Below, piece by piece: positions 27,752 through 35,470 of a stretch of 64,000 bases of DNA. How positions within the stretch are numbered: position 1 is the stretch's first letter; every line of letters starts with the position of its first letter. This DNA is from Thermincola ferriacetica (GTDB taxonomy: Bacteria; Bacillota; Thermincolia; Thermincolales; Thermincolaceae), in contig NZ_LGTE01000010.1 of NCBI RefSeq assembly GCF_001263415.1, forward strand, positions 33,918 through 97,917. The letters run 5' to 3'. The notes beneath the pieces are model-generated. The model saw nothing but the letters and a program-made list of their open reading frames with translations. It did not search any database and was not told the DNA's origin. Both the position numbers and the translations under genes were made by a program.

Positions 27752-28130
27752 CAGCAAAAGGTATAAAGAGTGGTTTGCCATGGCGGAAAAGGACTTGAAA
27801 AGCGCAAAAATTCTGTTTGAACATGATGCGGACTATGGAATTGTTTGTTTTCACTGCCAACAGGCCATTGAAAAATACCTGAAAGGGTACCTGATTTTAA
27901 AATCGGGTGAGTTGATTGAAGGACACAGCCTCGTGAAATTATGCAAGAAAGCAAGCCAATTTGACGAAACCTTTAAATCCCTTGTTAAGGATTGTGCTTT
28001 TGTTAATGCGTTTTATATAGAGACCAGGTATCCAGCCGAGGATTCCTTGGTTGTATCGAAGGAAGAAGTTGAAGAATGTTTCAGAATAGTAAACGATATT
28101 GTTGGTAAGGTAAACAAAGAGATTGAATAA
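27744..28130 (+). CDS. HEPN-domain protein (toxin partner of MNT)
   Basis: A 128-residue all-helical HEPN protein. WFAMAEKDLKSAKILFEHD, FHCQQAIEKYLKGYLI and the conserved late segment FYIETRYPAED are typical. HEPN proteins are often metal-independent RNases; the RxxxxH motif of HepT is not evident here, so this may be the HEPN class whose function is less clear. The GTG start overlaps the MNT stop, indicating translational coupling. Confidence 0.85.
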   Translation: MVDSKRYKEWFAMAEKDLKSAKILFEHDADYGIVCFHCQQAIEKYLKGYLILKSGELIEGHSLVKLCKKASQFDETFKSLVKDCAFVNAFYIETRYPAEDSLVVSKEEVEECFRIVNDIVGKVNKEIE

Positions 28131-28145
28131 GCAGGTGGCTTATGA

Positions 28146-28783
28146 ATTTAGGTGACCGTAGAGGATGTCCACAAGATGCTGAGAGACCTTTTTAAGGATA
28201 CTACAGGGTATTTTTGAGGCTGAAATAGAAGAACATTTAGGCTACAAAAAACATGGTATTGACGGAAATAATTCCGGTAACAGCCGTAACGGTTACAGCG
28301 AAAAGACTATCAAATCAAGGTTTAGAAAAACAAGAGTTATAATACCCAGGGACCGTAACGGCGAGTTCGAACCTCAGATTATTAAAAAGAATCATAAACA
28401 AGGCTGCTTACAATACAGTATTTCCGTAAACAGAAATTCAACTATGTGTCATCCATCAAATCCGGAACTCTTTGAAGTATGTTCCATACAAGGAGCAGAA
28501 ACTTTTGATGGCTGATTTAAAGAAAGTGTACCAGGCTTTAACCATCGAAGAAGCCGAGATGGCCTTTGAGGACTTCAAAGGAAAATGGGGTAAAAAACAC
28601 CCAATTATAATCAGGTTCTGGGAAAATAATTGGCTTGAATTAACGGCTTACTTCAAGTATCCCTATGAGATCCGGAGAATTATATATACAACCAACATAA
28701 TCGAAGGCTATTACCGGCAATTACGGAAGGTGACAAAAACAAAAACGGCATATCCCACCGATGACGCTTTAAGGAAAAGTTGA
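28146..28783 (+). mobile_element. Decayed IS256-family transposase
   Basis: Two frames reconstruct the N-terminal part: VHKMLRDLFKDTT, then LQGIFEAEIEEHLGYKKHG, NSRNGYSEKTIKS and IIPRDRNGEFEPQIIKK. After a deletion that removes most of the DDE core, a third frame from about 28470 gives the C-terminal part, with FKYPYEIRRIIYTTNIIEGY and TKTKTAYPTDDALRK. The protein is internally deleted and frameshifted, so the element is dead. No terminal inverted repeats are obvious. Confidence 0.85.
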
Positions 28784-29039
28784 TGTACGAATTCATCCTG
28801 GTAACCCTAAAACAATATCATGGTATGACGGAGTGAAATATTGTTCACGAGACATTGGTAAATTGGTCTTAGACACGGATGACACATTTGAATTTATAGA
28901 TACTCAAGGAATAGTTTATCGAATTGAGAAAGCCAATCTTAGCAATTTCCAGAAAATTGTCGATAGGTTATGGGCACCAGATCCTGATTTAATAAAAACA
29001 GATGCCGATGTTCAAAGGTATATCCTGAATGTTGAATAA
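28782..29039 (+). CDS. Possible remnant of a small unknown gene
   Basis: An open frame from ATG 28782, or GTG 28833, gives about 68-85 residues (WYDGVKYCSRDIGKLVLDT; LWAPDPDLIKTDADVQRYIL). Codon use and composition look real, but the start coincides with the IS256 scar, so the N-terminus is probably lost. Its last codons and downstream flank recur at 44168-44201, upstream of the intact prkA. Confidence 0.4.
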   Translation, partial: DVRIHPGNPKTISWYDGVKYCSRDIGKLVLDTDDTFEFIDTQGIVYRIEKANLSNFQKIVDRLWAPDPDLIKTDADVQRYILNVE

Positions 29040-29056
29040 GATTTAAAATTTCAAAG
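29023..29056 (+). repeat. 34-base direct repeat, copy A
   Basis: Identical to 44168-44201. It spans the last four codons of the small gene, its stop and about 20 bases of flank. Each copy stands upstream of a prkA leader, so it marks the left end of a duplicated segment. Confidence 0.85.
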
Positions 29057-29090
29057 TTTGAACTTCCTTAACCCCGTAAGGGACGGAACC
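29056..29090 (+). repeat. Orphan CRISPR-repeat-like sequence, second copy
   Basis: It reads GTTTGAACTTCCTTAACCCC then GTAAGGGACGGAACC. It shares the core CTTCCTTA-CCCCGTAAGGG-ACGGAA with 20628-20656. The palindrome is imperfect and no spacer-repeat units follow. Confidence 0.45.
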
Positions 29091-29291
29091 ATTTTATTGT
29101 TTTTACTCGGCATAAATGGCAAGAAATTGCCCAAGTTACCTGACTTTGGTGGTTAGACAAAATAGTTAGACAAAATACAGCCGAACAGCAGCATCCTTCT
29201 GCTAAGCAATCGATTAATCGGTTAAAGATGCACTCGTAGACTTAATATGGTAAAATGAGTATATATTTTAAAGATTTAAGGGTGAGTTAAA

Positions 29292-29447
29292 TTGACAACC
29301 GGACCGAGAACTGTAACAGGACAACTTTTTACCTCAAACGTGATAGGATTACGCAAACTGAAAGTTGATGCTGAAATTATACAAATTATGAGTGGGGGCA
29401 TGTACCACCTCAAGTTTGGTGGCACAAATATGAAAAACAGTTTTTAG
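29292..29447 (+). CDS. Possible 51-residue small protein
   Basis: A TTG start with GGGTGAG nine bases upstream, reading TTGPRTVTGQLFTSNVIG and IMSGGMYHLKFGGTNMKN to a stop at 29445. It lies inside the segment present in copy A but absent between the repeats upstream of intact prkA. No family is recognised. Confidence 0.35.
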   Translation: MTTGPRTVTGQLFTSNVIGLRKLKVDAEIIQIMSGGMYHLKFGGTNMKNSF

Positions 29448-29496
29448 ACGTTTTTTTGTAAGGTGGGGTTCTAATCAGGCAAACAAAATAAAAACT

Positions 29497-29574
29497 GCGG
29501 GCAGGCAAAAACAGGTGAACTTAACTCAACTCTCCGCATATTAACAATCAAGCGGTAAACTTAAGATTGCCCGC
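29497..29574 (+). promoter_or_regulatory. Structured leader, copy A (upstream of truncated prkA)
   Basis: GCGGGCA (29497-29503) pairs with TGCCCGC (29568-29574); CTTAA/TTAAG and CCGC/GCGG pair inside. The few differences from the copy at 44336-44413 fall outside these stems. See that entry. Confidence 0.5.
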
Positions 29575-29654
29575 AAAGTCTTCTTTGATAATAAAAATGC
29601 ATATAATTATTCAGGGTTAAAGTTGAGGTTGGCAGTAAAAATGTGGAGACGTGC

Positions 29655-29872
29655 GTGGATATTCTCAGGGATTTGAGGCAGTACCAGGAACAAGAAAAAG
29701 CCCTATACTGGGAAGGGACTTTTGCGAATTACCTGAATCTGGTACAGGAACGGCCCGAAATTTGCCGGTTAGCTCATGCCAGGGTTTACAATGTCGGATC
29801 CCAGAGCTAACAGGTTTGACGGGGAATTAAACATAGCCAACCGTGGAATTATGGAATTTCAGGAGATGCTCA
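29655..29872 (+). pseudogene. Truncated, internally deleted copy of prkA
   Basis: From GTG 29655 it reads as the first 46 codons of the intact prkA (DILRDLRQYQEQEKALYWEG) with few changes, then jumps at GGATCC to codons about 232-256 ([20 protein letters not shown]) in another frame and ends in unrelated sequence. Roughly 550 bases of the gene, including the P-loop, are missing. The leader upstream is duplicated too. Confidence 0.9.
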
Positions 29873-29949
29873 GCCCCAAACAACGTTTGAGACAGCCCGG
29901 ATGTTCAGGGCTTTCGCGCGTAGTGGAGGGGAAAAGGTTGCGACATAGC

Positions 29950-29979
29950 AAAACCGGCCAAAATATGGCCGGTTTTTTT
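29950..29979. terminator. Strong hairpin terminator
   Basis: AAAACCGGCCA (29950-29960) pairs with TGGCCGGTTTT (29966-29976), followed by T. It could also act on the minus strand. Confidence 0.75.
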
Positions 29980-29984
29980 GTACC

Positions 29985-30211
29985 AAAATGGTTTTGCCAC
30001 CAGAACAACCTAATGACTTCAGCTCGTGGTAAAGTCTGTTGCAGTTGAAAATTGCTTTAGCCATTTGGACCTTCAGGTAATCTTTGAATGGGTCAAGTTT
30101 GGACGGCTTTTCCGGCCTTGGGCCGTCTTTAACAAACATAGCCTTTCCCTTAAGAATATAAGAAATTGCTTTGGCTAAACCTTCTTCATCTTCAATTAAA
30201 AGTAGTCCCAT
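29985..30211 (-). pseudogene. Chimeric remnant: response-regulator start joined to IS21 transposase fragment
   Basis: From ATG at 30211, preceded by GAGGGG, the frame reads MGLLLIEDEEGLAKAISYIL, the first 20 residues of an OmpR-type receiver domain. It then passes into [20 protein letters not shown] and [17 protein letters not shown], which resembles the helix-turn-helix region of IS21 IstA. The receiver domain is truncated long before the phosphoacceptor Asp, so neither part can work. Confidence 0.65.
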
Positions 30212-30260
30212 TAAACACCCCTCTAAATATTTGAATTTCATCAAAATTTGAAGACAGGTC

Positions 30261-30295
30261 TTTTTAAGATATTTTTAAGGTTGACTTGTTATAAT
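30261..30295 (+). promoter_or_regulatory. Putative OmpR/PhoB-type activated promoter
   Basis: Two TTTTTAAG boxes (30261-30268, 30272-30279) repeat with 11-base spacing, one helical turn, and overlap the expected -35 region of TATAAT at 30290-30295. It drives a truncated gene and diverges from the response-regulator remnant. Confidence 0.5.
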
Positions 30296-30322
30296 CAAGA
30301 CAAAGTTAAGAGGAGGAATAAG

Positions 30323-30624
30323 ATGGGTCTGTTTGAAAAACTGAAGAATATCAAAAAAAGTGGCTTTACTCACTGGCAGTACCTGTAATTTTGGGGTTAT
30401 GAGGTAGTATTGCGGGGGATAATTGTTGAACGTTATGAACAAAAGTTGGGAAATATAATCCGGCGTTATCAAGGGATGCTTATCCGGATTTACTATATTT
30501 AGAAAGCAATGAACCTTTAAAAATATGTGCGGAATAAGCTAAGGAATTACTTTCTTTAGTTGAAGGAGTTGCTAAAGTATCTGACTCAACCCAATTTACA
30601 ACTACAATAAAATTACGAGTTTAA
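30323..30624 (+). pseudogene. Broken gene remnant
   Basis: A strong AGGAGGA site precedes ATG 30323, but the frame (MGLFEKLKNIKKSGFTHWQY) stops after 21 codons. Other frames then continue VERYEQKLGNIIR and LLSLVEGVAKVSDSTQFTTT to a stop at 30622-30624. The original family is not recognised. Confidence 0.45.
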
Positions 30625-30718
30625 AATCTGAACTTTTTTGTCGCACGATGTATCTCTTATTAAAAAGAGTTTTTTGAAGTCCTTGGTAAACACTGGCTGG
30701 CATGATGAGGTGAAGGAA

Positions 30719-31222
30719 ATGAACTACATTCTTCGACTGGATAATTGGATATTTCGAAACATTAACAACTATCTAAAGAACCCGGTATTGGATGGCGTGA
30801 TGTCTTTTTTTACGATATTAGGAGGAACCACTATATCCATACTGCTTTGTATAAGTTTAGTCGTATTCAGTCAAGGGAATAGTGTAGGAAAAGAGTCGGT
30901 TTATTCGTTGACCGTTGGTCATTTTATGGTACAGTTATTCAAAAGATTTGTTTCCCGGCCCCGGCCATATTTGGTATTGCCCGGGGTTAAACTTCGTCGA
31001 GGATTTATTCTGAAAGATTATTCGTTTCCTTCGGGACATACTGCCGCAAGTTTCTCTATATTCACCGTAATATCAATCCACTATCCTTTCATTGCACCAG
31101 TGCTGTTAACAGTCGCAGTATTAATCGGTGTCTCACGGATATATTTGGGTCAACATTATCCCACAGATGTTATAGCCGGGGCAGTTCTGGGAATTGGGTC
31201 AGCAGTTTTGTTCAGTTTATAA
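30719..31222 (+). CDS. PAP2-family membrane phosphatase
   Basis: A 167-residue protein with about four transmembrane helices. The three phosphatase motifs are intact: KRFVSRPRP, FPSGHTAA and SRIYLGQHYPTD. Candidate substrates are undecaprenyl pyrophosphate or phosphatidic-acid-type lipids. GAGGTGAAGGA just upstream sets the ATG at 30719; an earlier start at 30638 has no site. Downstream lie a broken DedA gene and a lipid glycosyltransferase, which suggests envelope lipid metabolism. Confidence 0.88.
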   Translation: MNYILRLDNWIFRNINNYLKNPVLDGVMSFFTILGGTTISILLCISLVVFSQGNSVGKESVYSLTVGHFMVQLFKRFVSRPRPYLVLPGVKLRRGFILKDYSFPSGHTAASFSIFTVISIHYPFIAPVLLTVAVLIGVSRIYLGQHYPTDVIAGAVLGIGSAVLFSL

Positions 31223-31249
31223 AAAGAAATGAATTTAGACAAAGTATCT

Positions 31250-31600
31250 TGGAAAAGGGGCCATAGACTTATTTAATCCTATTTCTGATTATCTTTTTTG
31301 AAACAGGATTGGTGGTTACACCGTTCCTTCCGGGTGATTCACTCCTTTTTGCAGCAGGAACGTTTTCTGCTCAAGGATCACTAAATATCGGATGGGTAAT
31401 GGTGCTTTTTGTATTGCAGCCGTATTAGGTGATACTTATAAAAAATACGGAGGGAAAACCATTATTTTGGCCAGATTTATTCCGGTTATCCGAACATATG
31501 CACCTTTCGTAGCCGGAATAGGAAAGATGAATTATTGGGAGTTTCTTATAACGTATTAGGGGGGATTACTTGGGTTATTATTTTGCTTTTATAAAAGCCA
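31250..31600 (+). pseudogene. DedA-family membrane protein remnant
   Basis: One frame reads [20 protein letters not shown] and [20 protein letters not shown]. After a frameshift and deletion another gives [20 protein letters not shown] and [16 protein letters not shown]. The FxPGxxxL and R-xxP-xxR motifs identify DedA, a family of lipid flippases. The gene is broken in at least two places. Confidence 0.85.
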
Positions 31601-31700
31601 AAAGAAGTTCTTCAAACGAATACAAAAATAAAAGTATAGGCAAGAATGGAGCAGGGCCAAAAATGTAAATTAAAAAAACTTACTGAAGGGGGCTTAAGTT

Positions 31701-32852
31701 TTGAAGAACTTACGTGTACTTGTTTTTTCTGCAACTTTTGGTGCAGGGCACGTACGGGCGGCGGAGGCAGTAATCGAAGCAATTCATATTAGAGAACCTT
31801 ATGCCATGGTTACTCACTTGGATTGCGGAGAGTTCCTTAGTAAGACATTTAACAATGTAATTAAAAATGTTTATATCGGCATGATCAAGTATTCTCCAAA
31901 ACTCTGGGGGAAATTTTACTACGGTACAGCTAAGGTTTCACCTGATTCTTTAATTCAACGATTTCTAAACCAAATGGGGCAAAAAGATTTTGAAAAACTT
32001 ATTTGTTCTTTACAACCTGATCTTATTATATGTACCTATCCTACAGTGGCAGGAGTCATTTCACAATTAAAGTTAAAACACAGGTTGAATGTTCCACTCG
32101 TGACAGTGATAACTGATTATGTTGTGCATAGCCAATGGATTCATCCGGGAGTGGATATGTATATTGTCGGTTGTAAAGAAGTCTTTGACGGTTTGGTATT
32201 GAGAGGAATTGACCCGGCTCGTATAAAAGTTACGGGGATACCCGTAAGTCCTCGTTTTGAACGCTATTTGAACAGAGCGGAGATAATCTCCCGGTTAGGG
32301 CTGTGCCCTGGCCAGCCGACACTGTTAATAATGGGAGGAGTCTATGGCGTTTTAGATAGTTTAAAAGATGTATGTAAACTTTTTGCGGAATCAGAATTTC
32401 CTGTGCAGTCAATTGTAGTTTGTGGCAAAGACGATAAATTATATAAATCTATTGATGAAATTGTTGACAAAGCTCGTAATCCAATTGTCCGTTTGGGTTT
32501 TGTAAGTAATGTGGAAGAGTTAATGTCAGCCGCAGATTTAATTATTACAAAGGCAGGGGGATTGACAGTATCCGAAGCATTAACCAAGCGTTTACCACTG
32601 GTGATTTATCGCCCAATTCCCGGCCAGGAAGAGGGGAACGCTGTTTTCCTGCGAAAAATTGGCGCTGGGAAAACCGCTGAAAGCCTTGAAGAGTTAGGGC
32701 ATATCGTTCATTTTTTATTAAAACATCCTGAAGAATTGGAGAGAATGCGCAATAAGGCACAGAATGCCATACCTGGACGCGCAGCCGAACGGGCAGTAGA
32801 ACATATGTTGGATTTGGTTAATGAAATGAAAATTAAAACAGTGATTGGGTGA
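31701..32852 (+). CDS. Diacylglycerol glycosyltransferase / MGDG synthase-like protein (GT28)
   Basis: A 383-residue two-domain GT-B enzyme related to UgtP and MurG. LVFSATFGAGHVRAAEAVIE is the N-terminal acceptor loop, and LIITKAGGLTVSEALTKRLP and IPGQEEGNAVFL form the C-terminal nucleotide-sugar site. The sugar and lipid specificity cannot be told. The start is TTG with GAAGGGGG upstream. It overlaps the region of the MFS gene start, forming an operon. Confidence 0.88.
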   Translation: MKNLRVLVFSATFGAGHVRAAEAVIEAIHIREPYAMVTHLDCGEFLSKTFNNVIKNVYIGMIKYSPKLWGKFYYGTAKVSPDSLIQRFLNQMGQKDFEKLICSLQPDLIICTYPTVAGVISQLKLKHRLNVPLVTVITDYVVHSQWIHPGVDMYIVGCKEVFDGLVLRGIDPARIKVTGIPVSPRFERYLNRAEIISRLGLCPGQPTLLIMGGVYGVLDSLKDVCKLFAESEFPVQSIVVCGKDDKLYKSIDEIVDKARNPIVRLGFVSNVEELMSAADLIITKAGGLTVSEALTKRLPLVIYRPIPGQEEGNAVFLRKIGAGKTAESLEELGHIVHFLLKHPEELERMRNKAQNAIPGRAAERAVEHMLDLVNEMKIKTVIG

Positions 32853-32856
32853 TCAA

Positions 32857-34032
32857 ATGGCTCCTCTATTAGTGCTTGGGTTATTGGAATTTGTACGCGG
32901 AGCGCTTGTTTTCAGCATATTGCCGTTATATGGACGGTTTGTTGCAGGTTTTAGTATGGAAGTAATCGGTACAGCTATTTCACTACATTACCTGTTTGAT
33001 AATATTTTTCGCATCCCGGCAGGTTGGCTTACAGACAGATTTGGCGGGAAAAGGTTATTAATTACCGGGATAGTTGTTTCCAGTATTGGAATTTCAATTA
33101 TATCGTTTCGCTGGAACACCTATTCCTTTATATTAGGTGCGGTGTTATTCGGGTTGGGGATTTCCCCTGTATGGCCGGTAGTAATTTCCGGAATAGCCGC
33201 GAAGATGCCTGCCCGACAAATAGGTGAAGCGCTAAGCAAGGTGTTTATAGCCTGGTTGGTTGGGGCAGGTATTGGTCCGGTAGTTATTAATTTCGTGATT
33301 GAAAAATCTTATAGAATTTCTTTTCTGACACTTCTAGGGTTACTAGCTTTGGCTTTGCTGTTAACAATTGCTATTAAAATGCCACGGATAACCAATCAAG
33401 GGATGTTATCACAGTCGGTTTTTTTAAAAGAATTATTTCACGAATTGATTTCACACAGAGTCCTATACCCCGGAATGTTTGTCCAAACCATGTCAGTAGG
33501 AATATTGATGCCCGTTATTGTGATATATGCAAAAAAAGTATTCGGCCTTAGCCCCGAACAATTCAACTACCTTCTTATCGGCGGAGGAATCTTTACCGTG
33601 CTTTTCCTAGTTCCTGCGGGAAAATTGGCTGACAGGCTCGGTGTTAAAGGACCGCTTGTTGGTGGGTTTCTGTTGGCATCAGTTTGTTTGATTCTCCTGC
33701 CGTTGCAGAGATTGGTTGTAAGGGCTTTAATAGTTGGGGCTATTCTGGGTATCTCGTATTCTTTTATTCTTCCTGCATGGAATGGATTAATGGCTAGGGC
33801 AGTTTCAGCAGAGAAAAGGGGAACAATGTGGGCCATCTTTATGACCATTGAAGGTTTGGGAACGGCTGTTGGAACATATATTGGCGGCAAAGTATGGGAT
33901 ACGCTTGGGTACAGGGCACCCTTCTATGTAAGCGCCTTTATCCTTATTTCTGTGGCAGTTTTTTATGCCTTTGGTAATATTGAAAAGTTAATTAAGGAAC
34001 ATAGTCCGGATAAGTTAACGAACCAAAGTTAG
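32857..34032 (+). CDS. MFS transporter
   Basis: About 392 residues with 12 predicted transmembrane helices. AGWLTDRFGGKRLLITG between helices 2 and 3 and PAGKLADRLGVKGPLVGGF between helices 8 and 9 are the MFS signatures. Substrate unknown; the position between a lipid glycosyltransferase and a polysaccharide deacetylase hints at lipid or envelope precursor export. ATG 32857 follows GGGTGA; a TTG at 32845 is an alternative. Confidence 0.88.
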   Translation: MAPLLVLGLLEFVRGALVFSILPLYGRFVAGFSMEVIGTAISLHYLFDNIFRIPAGWLTDRFGGKRLLITGIVVSSIGISIISFRWNTYSFILGAVLFGLGISPVWPVVISGIAAKMPARQIGEALSKVFIAWLVGAGIGPVVINFVIEKSYRISFLTLLGLLALALLLTIAIKMPRITNQGMLSQSVFLKELFHELISHRVLYPGMFVQTMSVGILMPVIVIYAKKVFGLSPEQFNYLLIGGGIFTVLFLVPAGKLADRLGVKGPLVGGFLLASVCLILLPLQRLVVRALIVGAILGISYSFILPAWNGLMARAVSAEKRGTMWAIFMTIEGLGTAVGTYIGGKVWDTLGYRAPFYVSAFILISVAVFYAFGNIEKLIKEHSPDKLTNQS

Positions 34033-34045
34033 CGGGGGTTGTTAC

Positions 34046-35362
34046 ATGAATTGGGGTTACTATTTACTGGTTATTATTGTATTTATAGGCGCTACATATA
34101 CTGTAATTCCTGATATGTTTTTACACCGGTTGGGTATCGGAAGCTGGAAGCGCCAGTATACTCCCGGTGTGGCTATAACATTTGACGACGGCCCTAATTC
34201 TGAAACAACACCTCAGATACTTGATATATTAGACGAATATAAAGTTAAGGCAACATTTTTTGTAACTGGAGAAAATGCTATCAGGTATTCTAATTTAGTT
34301 AAAGAAATCAAACAACGAGGCCATCACATTGGGGCACATTCCAATAGCCACAGGTACGCCTGGTTTATGTCTCCCATGCAAACGTGGCGCGATTGGGAAG
34401 AATGTGTTAGTATCATCGAGAACTTAACAGGTACGGCTGTCCAATGGGTTCGTCCACCTTGGGGAACTTTTAATCTTGTAACGTGGTTATGGATAAAAGT
34501 GCGGAAAAAACGGGCGGTTTTATGGAATGTGGAAGGCCATGACTGGAAGGTCAGGCGCAATCCCGAACAAATTGCGTCAAGCATTCTACGGAAGACGAAA
34601 GAGGGGTCAATACTGGTTTTACATGATGCTGGAGGAGAAAAAGGTGCTCCGGAGAATACCGTTCGGGCTCTAAAAACTATTTGCCGGAAAATTGTTGAAG
34701 AACAAAAACTGCCATTGGTAAAGTTGGAATTTCCGGACTGGCCCTGGTGGCGAAGGTTAGTCTTTGCTCTATGGGAGAAATGGGAACGTTTTTTTGCCAG
34801 GATATATCACGTGGAACGAATTAATTCAACAAATTTTTTACGCTTGTCCAAGACTATTTATAAAGGCCCGAATCTATACACAAGTGACGGACGGTTATTG
34901 GCAAAAGCCGGGGATAAAGTGGGAGAAATTCATTTTGAAAGCGGGCGCTTGCGGGGCAATGAAAACGACATCCAAAAAGCTGCCGTGCGGGCATTGCGTT
35001 TAGCCAGGGAATCATTGCCTGAATTAGCACGGTATATAGTCGAGAACCCCGAATATAAAAACATTGAGGTTTTCTTTGGTCTAACTATGATCAATCGAGG
35101 GGTTAAAGGTTTGGGTTTTTCGGTGCAAGACATATCTATTAAGGGGCTCAAACGTGGAGTGTATTTGCTACAAAAGGTAATTAAGTGGATTTATGGTCCG
35201 ACCCGAAAGGTTCGGGGCAGTAAACATCCGGGCGATCAACCCAAAATTGTATGGATCAGCCGACAACAACTGCTCGAAAGATGGTTCCCTACCAATGATG
35301 AATTACTGGAAAATCTGAGCGAAAGCCCCGGAATTCATTCCGGGGATGAAGCGTCTCATTAA
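34046..35362 (+). CDS. Polysaccharide deacetylase with YkoP-like C-terminal domain
   Basis: A 438-residue protein with an N-terminal membrane anchor (about 4-22). The NodB domain has TFDDGP with Asp47-Asp48 and HSNSH as metal ligands, and WVRPPWGTFN. From about residue 235 a second domain (RINSTNFLRLSKTIYKGP; FGLTMINRGVKGLGFSVQDI) resembles Bacillus YkoP. It probably acts on a cell-envelope glycan. The 3' end of the gene carries the palindrome CCCCGGAATTCATTCCGGGG. Confidence 0.85.
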   Translation: MNWGYYLLVIIVFIGATYTVIPDMFLHRLGIGSWKRQYTPGVAITFDDGPNSETTPQILDILDEYKVKATFFVTGENAIRYSNLVKEIKQRGHHIGAHSNSHRYAWFMSPMQTWRDWEECVSIIENLTGTAVQWVRPPWGTFNLVTWLWIKVRKKRAVLWNVEGHDWKVRRNPEQIASSILRKTKEGSILVLHDAGGEKGAPENTVRALKTICRKIVEEQKLPLVKLEFPDWPWWRRLVFALWEKWERFFARIYHVERINSTNFLRLSKTIYKGPNLYTSDGRLLAKAGDKVGEIHFESGRLRGNENDIQKAAVRALRLARESLPELARYIVENPEYKNIEVFFGLTMINRGVKGLGFSVQDISIKGLKRGVYLLQKVIKWIYGPTRKVRGSKHPGDQPKIVWISRQQLLERWFPTNDELLENLSESPGIHSGDEASH

Positions 35363-35387
35363 CCAAGAATAATGCACATGGTATAAT
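35359..35387 (+). promoter_or_regulatory. Promoter of the metallophosphoesterase gene
   Basis: TTAACC at 35359-35364 and TATAAT at 35382-35387 with a 17-base spacer and a TGG extension before the -10 box. Confidence 0.55.
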
Positions 35388-35415
35388 TGAGATATGCAGG
35401 AATTTAAGTCTAGTA

Positions 35416-35455
35416 GACATTCCAGACCCCTGGACCAAAGTCCAGGGAGGATGTC
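35416..35455 (+). promoter_or_regulatory. Stem-loop in the 5' leader of the metallophosphoesterase gene
   Basis: CCCTGGAC (35428-35435) pairs with GTCCAGGG (35440-35447) over CAAA, enclosed by GACAT (35416-35420)/ATGTC (35451-35455). The AGGAGGAC ribosome binding site begins four bases later. There is no T run, so it is not a terminator; it may protect the message or modulate translation. Confidence 0.5.
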
Positions 35456-35470
35456 AAGGAGGACGGACTT

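Noticed and set aside
28790..29040. Continuation of the IS256 transposase
   Set aside because: The transposase C-terminal motif ends at about 28783; the following frame has a different composition and its tail recurs near prkA.
29870..30030. Rest of the minus-strand frame beyond the IS21-like part
   Set aside because: It reads through a perfect terminator stem and into the truncated prkA region, so it is not coding.
35330..35352. CCCCGGAATTCATTCCGGGG as the terminator of the deacetylase gene
   Set aside because: The palindrome is inside the coding region, before the stop codon, and no T run follows.
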